The notes beneath the pieces were generated by a model. That model was not told the DNA's origin, did no database searches, and saw nothing but the letters and a program-made list of their open reading frames with translations. From contig JADNRV010000033.1 in NCBI GenBank assembly GCA_015499995.1, positions 186,001 to 250,000 on the forward strand: 64,000 nt of DNA. The letters are read 5' to 3'. A program made the position numbers and the translations under genes. Positions within the stretch are counted from its first letter, which is position 1. Every line of letters starts with the position of its first letter. This stretch comes from Flammula alnicola. Lineage: Eukaryota > Basidiomycota > Agaricomycetes > Agaricales > Strophariaceae. Positions 33,797 through 44,282 of this stretch are shown here, one piece after another.

Positions 33797-34589
33797 ACTG
33801 TAAATTGAATGGCTGGCATCGAGACTATTGGTATTAGTTCTCGCACTGCAATATATTTCTATAAGTTATGTATTCAGAGAACACACAAATATCACTTTGT
33901 GCAAGTAAGTACATGAAAAAAAAAGAGATCTGAGGTTACCGCAAGGCCCAAGGATGATACGCACGAGCTCCACAACCCATAACCGACTGTTGGCGGGGGA
34001 GCATCAAAAAGACCAACACAACATTTACGACTACTTAGCTTCAAGGCGCACGTTTAGATGAGAATATATACAAAGACCCCCTGAAATTCTACCCACTTCG
34101 CTTCGTCAAGCTGAAGGAGAAAGAGGACTTGGGCCGCAATTCAGACGTGATCTCGAAGAAGCAATTCCGGATCGCGTCAAGTGACGTTGGCATATGTTGT
34201 GATGACTTACGACGTGGGCGAGGAAAGAACGCTTCCATACAGAAGGCTTCAAGGGCCCCTCCCCTCCTTGAGGGATGTGGACCGACTTTTCGGAGACTCT
34301 GGATATGCGGAGAAGGTTCCGAGAGAGCCAGGGAGACCCTCAAAGACGAAAGTGGCCAGGTGCGGCACGAGTCGTTCATATGACTTGTGTTGCTATTCAA
34401 TGTTTAACGTTTAACCCTAGAAATATTTGGCCACGACCCGGTGACCGCTTCGAGATCTAAAATAGTTGTTCCCTCTCAGCGTTCTAGACGACCCAGCAGC
34501 AACATCAATAAGAGCTACAAATCACGTAAATATGCCAATAACGGCGTCTCCTATGTCAAGTGCGCTGCGAGTCCGTCGACAGGAGTATA
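33797..34589. other. Intergenic, no gene recognised
   Basis: The first 60 bp resemble the downstream flank of the paralogue (AATTGAATGGCTGGCAT versus AATTGAATGGCTAGCAT). Frames near 34089-34400 on both strands have no recognisable motif. Confidence 0.45.
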
Positions 34590-35760
34590 GCGCCCGCTTC
34601 ATAGCAGTTAGCCACCGACTGAGTTAGCTTGGCTTCGAGGTTCACGTTGCCCAGGCAACCTAGGCATAATGGGGATCTGCACCGGCAATTTCTGGGTCCA
34701 CCTTCATAGATGGATATTCCAGGGGAGAAATAGCCACGTTAGCTCTCGGCGGAGACAGAAACGGCATAGACAAAGACGAGAATCACGATCGTTTCACAGG
34801 AGGGCGGCGGTGCGGCGTAATGTGTATGCTGAGTGGCACTGGAGAGGACTTTCTTGGGAGTAAGGGGGCCACAAACGGAGGCTGTGAAGGAGGAGGCATA
34901 ACATCTTCCTCAGGTACCTCAGGCGTCGGAAGCTCGACGTGCAGGGAAGGAAGAGCAAGTATCGACACCTGCTGTACGACTTTAACCGCCTGCACCCAAA
35001 GCAGGAGTAGTGGTAGTTTGATCATCTGCACCGGCACCACCCTTCGTACCTCCATCGAGACACGCCAACCTCCCATCTACAACACCACCAGCAGCGGAAG
35101 AAGTGGTCGGTACTGCATTCCGCGCAGGAGACTTCGCAGCCCTGACGCCCAGCCTACATAATCCCATCACAATTATGAAGCTAACGCAGGATGCGGCTGC
35201 GGCTGCAGCTGCTCTAGATACTGCGTAGCCGGTCCCGAAAGGTGATTGCGAGGTTGAGATTGCGGGTACAGCAGCGCTAGCGGGGTAGACTGAAGGTTGT
35301 GATGAAAGCGATTATGGTGTTAACGAGAACAGATGTGAAGGCTGCGATAAGTGGTGATGTTAACAGCTGCGCCGCGGAGGGTCTAGTGGAACGACAGGAT
35401 AGCTCAGTGACGTTGTTGAGGTTGATAAGAAAATGAAGAACTAACGTTGTTGTTAAGGAATCTATAGTAGTGATGAGGAGACCACCGAAATTCTCATATT
35501 GCTTGAGGAAATCTTCGAATTGAGAGCTGATGAAAAAACCACCGGTCAGCTTGATGCATGGCTGGGAAAAGAGACAGCGCAGATGAAAAGGAAGGAAAGA
35601 ACGAACCTTGCGCATTACTTTACCATACCCAACATACTCCCAAGCGGCACCTTTGCTCGATCCACCAAGGAATGTTCAATATAATCCGACTTGAAAGCTT
35701 GAAGCTTGTTGAAGTGTGGTGTGCAGCGGCACGTGCCTGTTCCGCTGCCGAGGACACGCG
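34590..35760 (-). repeat. Repeat block II: decayed Ser/Pro-rich gene copy
   Basis: A shorter version of block I, starting with the same CTTCATAGCAGTTAGCCACC stretch, then the ATGGGGATCTGCACCGGCAA and CCACCGGTCAGCTTGATGCA segments. The minus strand has a Pro-rich frame (LPTPEVPEEDVMPPPSQPPF) at 34783-35076. The block I middle part is missing. Frames are interrupted; pseudogene of the same family. Confidence 0.55.
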
Positions 35761-38700
35761 AACTTGAAGCAGCACGGGTGATTCTGGCAGTTCACGGACG
35801 GATAACCCGGTAGATCATAGACGGATAACCTGGTGGAGGCGTAGACGGAATCGGCCCAGGGAGGAGACATAGGCGGGGCTCGAATTGGAGGTGTAGGAGG
35901 AGCTGCGGCCGGATCGATAGTTGCTTGCGGCAGCGGTTGGGTGGTGGATGTTGACGTGGCATGTGTGGGTGATCCGCGTTCAATCGATGGTGACACACCA
36001 TTTCGTCAGCACGGCAGCTCCATCGACACCAGTCGAACCCCGACTCCCATATGCAGTAGCAGCTGCAGAGGTGGATGACCTGGCAGCGGCAGCGCCCTGC
36101 GCAAGTGGCGACGCAGGCTCGGGACGCGGCTGCTCCAGATGCGGCGCAGCTGGGTCCTCGGAAGGTGATCAGTGATTGAGAGGTGGACGGGAGAGGAGAG
36201 GAAGTCGGGCTCGTCGTTGATATTGACGAAGGAGCAGTGGTACGCGGGTCAGCAGTAGCAGGTGTTGATGCACCGAGAGGAACGACTGTAGAGAATGAAG
36301 AAGTTGAGGTTGAGAAGGAATGAACGATGGCGGAGCTAGAGGAGGAGGCAGCAGCGATCTTGCGTGTTATTGACGAATCCGGTGGCGGTGAGCCTGAAAA
36401 TGGAGACGATGAATTAGAATCGACGAAAATGAAGTTTAAAATGTAAATAAGGACGCGAAAAGAGAAATCCGTGAAGATTCAAAGAAACATGGTAGCATTC
36501 GAACCACGAGAGAGAGAAAAAAAAGGGGGGAGGTACAAAAGACGAGAGAACGTACCCTCAGTACTCATCGACGACACAGCCATACTGCTTGAGAGAATTC
36601 AGCTCTGATGAAAAGAGTCTGCGTAAGCAAAGCACGATGGGTAATGATAAGGAAGAGAGAAAGAATGATATCAAGAACGAACCTTGGCTACTCGAACTCT
36701 CTCCTATCCCCAATACACTCCTCAGCGGCGCCTTTGCTTGAGTCAGCAGAGGAATGCTTAACGGCTTAACGTGAACCAGCTTTAAGAATTGAGGACGAAG
36801 GGATCCCCCAATTGCGGACTCGTCGAATTCTGGGGTAGAAGTTTGGTTTGCGGGTGGGGTCGGAGGTAGAGAAAGCATTCTGTCGTCGATATAGGAGTGG
36901 AGGCATAGCTGGGATAGGTCCCGGCGGAGGCAGAAGCGGCATGGGCGAGGACGAGTATCACGACCGTTTCGCAGGAGAGTAGCGCTGCGGCATAACGCGT
37001 ATGCTCGCGTGGAGAGGATTTTTTGAGAGTAGGGGCCAAAATCCGAGGCTGTGAAGGAGGAGAAAGCATAACAGCTTCCTGAGAAGTAGCCAGGCATCGG
37101 AGGCTCGATGTGCAGGGAAGGAGAAGCAGGTGTCGATACCTCCTATACGACTTTAATTGCCTCCTAAATCTCTGATTTCGCTTCCTCGACCTCTGCAACG
37201 TCAGCTTGACCAAAAGTAGCTTGATTATCTGCACCGCTACCATCCTGTGCACCTCCATCCAGACCCGCCAAAATCCCATCCACAACGCCACCAACAGTGG
37301 AGGAAGTGGCCGGTGCTGCATCCCGCGCAGGAGGCCTCGCAGCCTCAGACGCCCATCCTACATAATCCCATCACAACGGTGAAGAAGCTAAGGCAGGATG
37401 CCGCTACAGCTGCTGCCGCTGCTCCAGGTGCCGCGTAGCCGGTCCTGAAAGGTGATTGAGGTTGCGGGAGCACCAGCGCTAGCTGGGTAGGTAGAAGATT
37501 GTGGTGATAGCGATTGTGATGTTAACGACAACAATGATGTGAAAGCTGTGATAAGCGGGGTCTTGATGTTGGTCTAGTGGAATGACGGGAGAGCTTGGTG
37601 ATGCTGTCAAGGTTCATAAGAAAATGAAGAAGTGGTGTTGTTGTTAAGGAATCTAGCGATGAGGAGACGATGGATTAGAATCAACGAAATGAACGCTGCT
37701 GAGAAAAACGACAGAGAGAATGCTGTAAGATCCGAAAAAACCGACGGTGGGAAAATCGAACGAAGAAAGATACAGAAAAAGAGGGAAAAGAAAGAACGTA
37801 CCCTCAGCGCTCAGCCCCAGTGAAAACCAACTCTGCAGCATTCTGCAAGATCTGCTGATTTCTGCCGAGATCCGGCCTCGTCTGCAGTACTTCTGCAGTG
37901 GGCTGCAAAACTCAGATTTAATCTGAGCTTCGAACTCACAGCGTCCAGCGATACCAATCAAAACGACGGAGTGCGTTGAGAATTTCGTTCTAAGTCTCCA
38001 ATTTCAACAATCTCCCCCCTTCATCACATGGTCTGTATGCAGTGCGCACCTTTACCGTTACGTAGCACAATTCCTTCCACTTTGCCACTTTCTTCCCGCC
38101 ATCACTATGGTTCCTGCACCTGCCCATTCTGCCGCCCTCCCGCCCGCGCTCCTCCGTGATCACTATCCCTCCAGCACGAAGATGAAGTATTCCTTAATTC
38201 GCTGGCTTGTCCATCCTGATGAATATCTCAGATGTGTCGACTGTCGATTGTTTGCATCGGATGCTGAAATTCGGGCTGAAGGCGGGGACGGCGCGATGGT
38301 GGACATCTTTTCGTGGTGAGTAAAGATTGTCTTCATGTTCCATTTACTCTAGGTGACTCCTAGCATCATTTGATCTCCCCGGAAGTGTGTATATGCGCTA
38401 TTTATGGCTAAAACCGGGTACCACATATGGCATAAGGAGGAGTCTGCATATCAGCCCGAGGCGGGCGCCAACTCGAGTTTCTCCGCATTTAGTATTGGTA
38501 TCCCTTCCTTTCCTCGTTACTCTTTTTGCAACTAACACTCCTGGGACAGGTAATTGTGACTGGCTTTACTCTTTCTGGTACGTTTAGTCTTCTATTAATT
38601 GCATACTTTATACTTATATGATTTGTTATATAGATCTCGACAATGTGAGGAGGCGGTCCGAGATATCTGCCCCAAAGGTGTGTTATAGTGTCTTTTCTAC

Positions 38701-39270
38701 AGGCAGAGACTTTGGGACATTGGAGGGTGATGGGACTTCGTACGTAGTATAATGTGTATCTTATGTACAGAATACCAAAGTTTTCGGTCACCAGCAAAGT
38801 AATCCGATCAGTACAGAAATCAAAATTCAGTCTGCAGAATTTGCAGCTGTGATCGGATAGACGCAGACCCTTGCAGACCTTAAATCTGCAAATGTTGCAC
38901 AGGCCGCTCTGGGCCGCAATCAGCTGCTGCCACTCGGAGTTCAGATTCTCGCAGATGCCGCCAGATCCCTGCGTACCATTGCAGATATGTACAGACTCCT
39001 GCAGAGCCGGTATTCACTGGGGCTCAGCGCTCAGTACTCAGTAGTTGTCACCGATATTCTCATATTGTTTGAGGAAGTCTTCGAATTGAGAGCTGATGAA
39101 AAGAACAACCGTCAGCATGATGCATGGCTGGGAAAAGAGACGGCGCAGATGAAAAGGAAAGAACGAACCTTGCGCATTACTCTACCACACCCAAAATACT
39201 CCCAAGCGGCACCTTCGCTATGGAATGCTCAACATAATCCGGTGCTATTGTGGACTTGAAGCTTGAAGTC
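35761..39270 (-). repeat. Repeat block III: decayed Ser/Thr/Pro-rich gene copies
   Basis: Matches block I from GCGTTCAATCGATGGTG (35973) through the Ser/Thr-rich exon (minus, about 36050-36400, ASTPATADPRTT-like), the AACGTACCCTCAGTACTCAT exon junction (36549), a frame at 36558-37097, and the module ending near 39260. The last module is split by the insertion at 37815-39022. Minus frame 35676-35996 reads PPMSPPWADSVYAS and SVYDLPGYPSV, probably a conserved cytoplasmic tail piece. Several stops; pseudogenes. Confidence 0.55.
37815..39022. mobile_element. MULE-like insertion in repeat block III (1.2 kb)
   Basis: Ends CCCCAGTGAAAACC and GGTATTCACTGGGG, with sub-terminal CTCTGCAG..TCTG similarity. 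The 12-bp string CTCAGCGCTCAG flanks both sides (37803-37814 and 39023-39034), consistent with a 9-12-bp duplication. Both arms are rich in CTGCAG. A short frame (38107-38319, MVPAPAHSAALPPALLRDHY) is of unknown meaning. Joining the flanks rebuilds the module seen intact at 24020-24060. Confidence 0.65.
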
Positions 39271-39884
39271 TGGTGTGTGGCCGCGTTGGAAGTAAAATCG
39301 TCGATACTCAAGCATCACGTAGACTATGTTCTTTCATCACGTGTTTCTCACTTGACTTGTGAGTGTCGTGAGCCGAAATCTAACTCCATGTCACCGAAAT
39401 CCTTACTTCGCCTATGTCTCCTCCCGGGGCCACACCCACCCACCGGGTTATTTGTCTATGATCTACCGGGTTATCCGTCCGTTAATCTATCAGAATCACC
39501 TGTGTTGCCCTACTAATTTATCGCCGCCGCCACCACCACCACCACCACCACCACATATGACCGCATGACCTGAATCGCGCTTCTTCTATTTTCCTCTTTT
39601 TCTTCGCCGTTTTATATAAACCTTTGCCTTCATTCAACATGTGTCATTTTAATATTCCCTGTTCCCTATTCCCCACCCAGCACCTTCTTCGCTACTACCG
39701 ACCCGCTTGTGGACTCTTCTTCTCTTCTTTTCTCTGTTGTTTTATTTCTTCTATATCGATATCAACTTGCACGGTTGTTGCTCATATACGTATGGGACAT
39801 ATATATAACACATTATCACACCACATGAGAATAGGAATCGCTCGCACTGCATCACGCTCAGTTTTGAATGACATTTATGTCACG
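39271..39884. other. Intergenic with (CAC)n microsatellite
   Basis: Holds a CGC/CAC triplet run at about 39522-39554, followed by T-rich sequence. No gene recognised. Confidence 0.6.
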
Positions 39885-40203
39885 TAGGGAAATGCATGGG
39901 TTTGCAAACCCGCACGGGTCACGGGTATGGGTACTGACGGGTACGGGTACGGGTACCAATTCGCATACCCGCGACCATCAAAACAAGCCCCAGAACGTCG
40001 AAAACGGTGCAGAATTGATGGAGATACACCTAATTTCGTGAAAATCATCGAAATTGAGTGTATCTCAGCCATTTCTCCACCGTTTTCGACGTTCTGGGCG
40101 CCATTTTGACGGGTAAACCCGTGCGGGTCACGGGTATGGGTACTGGCGGGTATGGGTACGGGTAGGCGCCGGGACACCCACGGGTTACCCGTGCATTTCC
40201 CTA
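39885..40203. mobile_element. Fold-back hAT-like MITE (319 bp)
   Basis: Ends TAGGGAAATGCATGGG and CCGTGCATTTCCCTA; arms of CGGGTA/TACCCG repeats. The core is also palindromic (CAGAACGTCGAAAACGGTG near 39987 against its reverse complement near 40079). TTTATGTG follows at 40204-40211 and TTTATGTC precedes at 39874-39881, three bases from the end, so the target duplication is imperfect. Confidence 0.75.
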
Positions 40204-40499
40204 TTTATGTGTTGATTTATGGTAGGAATACTCCACCGCATGATTTACAGAGAAATTAGAGACTGCCTGGTACCCAAGGCTACCTCCCAAGCGACTCACC
40301 GAAGCACTGATCAACTGAAGCATCTCTGTCTCGAACTTATATTCCGACCATCAGTTTCTCATCCTTTCCTTTCTTGAACTTCCTATGACGACGTATCCAA
40401 TGCATCTCTTCTTTTGTTGGCATTTCGTGTTTCTTCCAAATCATCAGCAAATCAGCAGGCTGCAGCCTTCCACGGCGTCGTCGTCTTCTGCCTCAAGTC

Positions 40500-40667
40500 A
40501 AAATAGAACGAGCAATTCTACAACTTGAAGACTGTCCCGCCTCTCATCGCTTCGGGCAGATCAAGGAGGGTGTGTATAATGGGCTGCAAACGGTTGAGGA
40601 TGTGATTTTGGCAGTGCAGAAGGGGACAAATAAGGCTAAGGCGATTATTCATGTTGCAGATGATTAA
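40500..40667 (+). pseudogene. C-terminal fragment of an unidentified gene
   Basis: An open frame reads RAILQLEDCPASHRFGQIKE, then VYNGLQTVEDVILAVQKGTN and KAKAIIHVADD before TAA at 40665-40667. The end vaguely resembles the tail of a medium-chain dehydrogenase, but no cofactor motif is present. No 5' part was found. Confidence 0.3.
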
Positions 40668-41145
40668 AGGGTAATGATTAATGGGTGACTCGGAATAAGG
40701 GAAAAAGGACAACAGTGTAGATTTAGATTGGGATGTGGGATTTGAATGATAGATGATATGATTAGAATGAACTTGTAGAACGACCACGGAGCCCTTTATT
40801 CCAGGAATGGGCAAATAGCCAACCATACTATTTCGCATTTGGGGTACTAGTGTACTCGACACCGTGCTAGAAGAGCAAGTTGGGTCAAATGACCTGGTGC
40901 GAATAAGATCGCTAAGCACATTTGGATACACGGACAGCAGTGAGAAGTTCTCAGAACCCTTGTTACTGCCGACTCAACTAACTGATGATCAACGCATCTA
41001 TTTTGAACGCGACGACTTACGTGCTGCTGTCAACCCTACAGAGGGCACAAGGACTTGAAGAAGGAAGAGTAATTTAAATGAAAGTCGGCTGGACTGGCTG
41101 TGCGGATACGCGTTTTTATGCATACAACAGATCATCTTTATTAAA
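40668..41145. other. Intergenic, no gene recognised
   Basis: Lies downstream of the metalloprotease stop codon. Nothing identifiable. Confidence 0.4.
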
Positions 41146-42400
41146 TCAATACATATCTCTACTTGGCCTTCCTGACCGGGCAACAGCGTGCGAAGTGGTC
41201 TTTTTACCGCCTGCTTGTTTTGGCGCTCTTACTTTACGATGGGTGATAGTAGGAACCTTGCCCTGCATTCTAGAACCTTTGCGCACGTTCACCTGGTGCT
41301 TTCCCCCGACGGGGCCTTTCTTTGCACCTACGAATTTCTTGCCGGCATTTCGCTGGTCGGCGTGACTCTTCGAGTCCTGCTTTGCTTTTGCAGCGGCCAC
41401 TTTCGAGCGCACACAAGATTCGGCAGCACGACAGATAAGATACTCTCTCTGTAACGGAGGTAAATTATTAAGTAAAAATGCGAAACAAATTATGGGCTTG
41501 GTTCACCTTGACAGGATCACTCTCGGCCAAGGCCCGCCTCCGGAATGGAGCATGTAAACCGAGTGTGCATGTATGAGCAAGCATGCGGTACGAGTCGGCA
41601 TTCATATGCATGTTGTGAGAGTTGGTGTCTTTCAAATGTTGGAAATCTGGACTGTCTATGTCTGTCATGAAGAGAAATCAAAAATATGCGATGGTTTGGG
41701 AACGATGAACATACAGCCATTGAGTCCAGTCTGCTCAAGCACGGGGTGATAAGGAGGCACATGTTGGTTCAAATGGGGGGGCAAATGTTGGTTCGAATGG
41801 GGAGGCACAGGGACCCAATTGTCCTTGGTGTCCAACAGAGTGTGCGTCGCTTCATGGATCACTGTACCTCCTTGGGTATGCAGATTTGAGCTGTGGAATG
41901 CAGCTCCGAAAGAAACTATTCCAGTTTTAGGGATGGTCACTCCTTGCCCCAAGAAGGGAAGCTCAGTAACGGAGTTGAAATGTTCGGCATTCTGAACCTT
42001 GATTTTCCCGTTCTTGAGTGTTTGGACGTTCTGCTGGATCTGGTTCAAGTTGTAGTTGGGCCGAATGCGTTCAGGAGATGCGGGTGGGAAACATCCGGGC
42101 CTTGATTCAGTACATCCTCAACATTCTTTATTTGGTTGTGCGCTTTTTACGTCTTATGAGCTCAGTGGATTCCAAAAACTCGAGATAAATAGTAGCAGAA
42201 CTTACCGTCACCTGCCGCCTGCTTGATGGCCTTGTGCTGCTCGGGTGATGCATTTTGAGGTCCTAAAATACCCAAGGGAATGCCTGCAGAGATTACGCAA
42301 AAATTGACGTAAGCGCATTGAATGAAGCAGATGAAATGGACCTACATTGGACTATGGCAAAATGGCTCATCAGAGCGAGAAAGAAAAGGTCAGAGAACAT
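41146..42400 (-). CDS. Secreted M35-like (deuterolysin/aspzincin type) metalloprotease with basic tail
   Basis: Zinc endopeptidase. ATG at 42400 starts MFSDLFFLALMSHFAIVQ, a signal peptide. Short introns lead to LGILGPQNASPEQHKAIKQA, then a 53-nt intron (GTTTCC..CCAG) into IQQNVQTLKNGKIKVQNAEH. The catalytic segment is GGTVIHEATHTLLDTKD, with an HEATH (HExxH) zinc site. After another intron comes LNGYIDSPDFQHLKD and HMNADSYRMLAHTC, matching the NADxY/F element of the M35/aspzincin fold. The third ligand is probably an Asp in the YIDS region. Unlike typical members, the last 80 or so residues are Lys/Arg/Gly-rich (AKKGPVGGKHQVNVRKGSR). Stop at 41146-41148. A Pro/His-rich insert (SNQHLPPHLNQHVPP) follows the zinc site. 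No frame break is needed. Confidence 0.75.
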
Positions 42401-42728
42401 GGATTTTGCAGGAAACGAAGCAAAGGTATTGGTGGGCGAAGGTTACCAGAACCTAGATTGAAAATAAATTAACATTATATTCATATCAAAGCAGCAGAAT
42501 GAGGAACGCCAAACCTAGGGATGTCTGTGGAAATAGGTGTATGCAGAAGAGGAGTCGACCAGCGCACTCGTTGAGGAATATTCGTCGACTCTGGATGCCC
42601 TTTTATAACATTTTGGCCAACCTTTCATCACGAATTCGAGCGCTCAGAAGCACCCATCCATATGATGGACCTTACACCGCCAACTTGTTCCAGAAAGTTC
42701 TGTAGCTAATTACCATATATAGTGTATT
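42401..42728. other. Upstream region of the metalloprotease gene
   Basis: Presumed promoter of the minus-strand protease gene, up to the KDZ-block boundary. A short plus-strand frame (42499-42705) is not recognisable. Confidence 0.4.
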
Positions 42729-42816
42729 ACCTTGTGTGACATAAGTACCATCAGTGATGGCCTAGCCTCACGAGCTCGTGCTGCCAAAAATACCCATCCA
42801 GGATGGGCGAGCTCGT
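42729..42816 (+). repeat. Left terminal inverted repeat of the KDZ element
   Basis: Matches 59231 inward on the opposite strand, with CGAGCTCGTG palindromes at about 42771 and 42805 as likely transposase-recognition repeats. Confidence 0.7.
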
Positions 42817-42970
42817 GAGAGGCCATGCGAGCTTGTTTCAGTCCAGCGGGCAAGGCCAAGCTGCCATGTCCTGCTGGAACAGCTTTCTCAGTAGATCCCT
42901 TATGTACCATCCCCAGTAATAATGAAATATATATTAATGTTATACTGTTATACATCCTACTGTTCCTGTC

Positions 42971-44003
42971 TCACAAGCCCCTTGCCTCTCTTTGCCTCTC
43001 CATACCCTCAATTACAAGCTCAATTTGAGCAAAAAGCTCCATCAAATTGTTGAGCCGGGATCTTGATGTTCGGGTTTGCTGGTCAATATCTGCAAGATAG
43101 ACCCGGAAGAGTGACGCCGGTGATATGAGAGTGGGTGAAAGAGCGTTGAATGTGGCTATTGCAGCAGCGGATGATTGGTGTGGGGGGTTTGGAAGAATAG
43201 GCCGTGGCGGAGGTGAAAGCAAAAGCGGGGCTGGGGGTGACGGGATAGGCAGAGGCAGATGCAGAGGCGGAGGGGCAGGCATAGACAGAGGCGAAGGTGG
43301 AGGTGGAGGCGGTGGTGGAGGCAGTGGTGGAGGTGATGGTGGAGGCGGAGGCGATGGTGGAGGCGGAGGCGATGGTGGAGGCGGAGGCGATGGTGGAGGA
43401 GGCAGAGGCAGAGGCAGAGGCGAAGGTGGAGGTGGAGGTGGAGTGAGACGCACAATGTTCGTGCTGCGTTCCGCCTCGCTCTCGACGGAATCCCCATCCG
43501 CGCTACTGGCATTTAACTCCTGGAATGTTGGAATGGGGGAATCCATCTGAACATCCATGAATTCCATCAGTGCAGCTATTCCGGTGCTTTGAGAGCTCTC
43601 CTGCAGGTAAGGTATGAAACAACTGAGCTAAAAAGACAAAGAAAAACTTACAGGTTGAGTGTCCATAGACATCCCAAATCTATCTCGAGGCATATTCTGT
43701 AGTCACTAAGTACATAATCAGTAGCGGAGCAGGAGGTACTTACATGTTCCGGCCTTGCTATCATTCTGAAAATATCCGTCATGCTATCCGGAGACGGTTC
43801 CTATTTCAGAATAAGTTAACAGCTCGAAAGTAGGTAATTAGACACTTACATGTTCCGGGCTGTAGATGACATCCCACAAATTGAATTCTCTGGATGATCC
43901 CTGTCCAAAAATCAGCCTCAGAGCCAAAAGGAGGGAAAGAACTTACCGGTTGCTCGGCGGGCACTGCAGTCATTGATTCATGTTTCTCTTTCGTGATTGG
44001 CAT
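42971..44003 (-). CDS. Polyproline-rich KDZ accessory protein
   Basis: Five exons with four phase-0 introns of about 45-50 nt: MPITKEKHESMTAVPAEQP, then SSREFNLWDVIYSPEH, then EPSPDSMTDIFRMIARPEH, then NMPRDRFGMSMDTQP, then ESSQSTGIAALMEFMDVQM onward. Two exons end in PEH before the same GTAAG donor. The last exon has about 70 residues of PPPPSP repeats, then an Ala/Leu-rich helical end (SRLNNLMELFAQIELVIEG). TGA at 42971-42973. It sits just inside the left inverted repeat and is divergent from the next gene. I do not recognise a family; the clean splicing argues it is real and intact. Confidence 0.65.
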
Positions 44004-44282
44004 GGTTGCTGGGTTTCCGCCAGCTTATTATAAGCAGCTGCGAGGTCTTGAGGACCGGTATTGTAATCTTTGGTGTTCATAGCAAACAGGGGAGTGGAAG
44101 GGACCAGTGACGTGCTCGACCTTCCGGTGGGTCTTGCAACAATGGTTCCGGTGGCGGTTGCCACAACGGTCACGTGCATGATAAACTTTAGACTTGCAAT
44201 TTTGATCAACCGACGCGTTCAACATTGCTTGCGTCATTCCACACCTACCTATCACACTTACTACACTGCCCTCTAAATTACC
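44004..44282. promoter_or_regulatory. Shared promoter of two divergent KDZ cargo genes
   Basis: 279 bp between two start codons on opposite strands. A CTACCTATCACACTTACTAC stretch lies shortly upstream of the plus-strand start. Bidirectional use is inferred from the spacing. Confidence 0.4.

Noticed and set aside
41900..42100. Frameshift in the metalloprotease gene
   Set aside because: A 53-nt intron with good donor, branch and acceptor joins the two frames, so no mutation is required.
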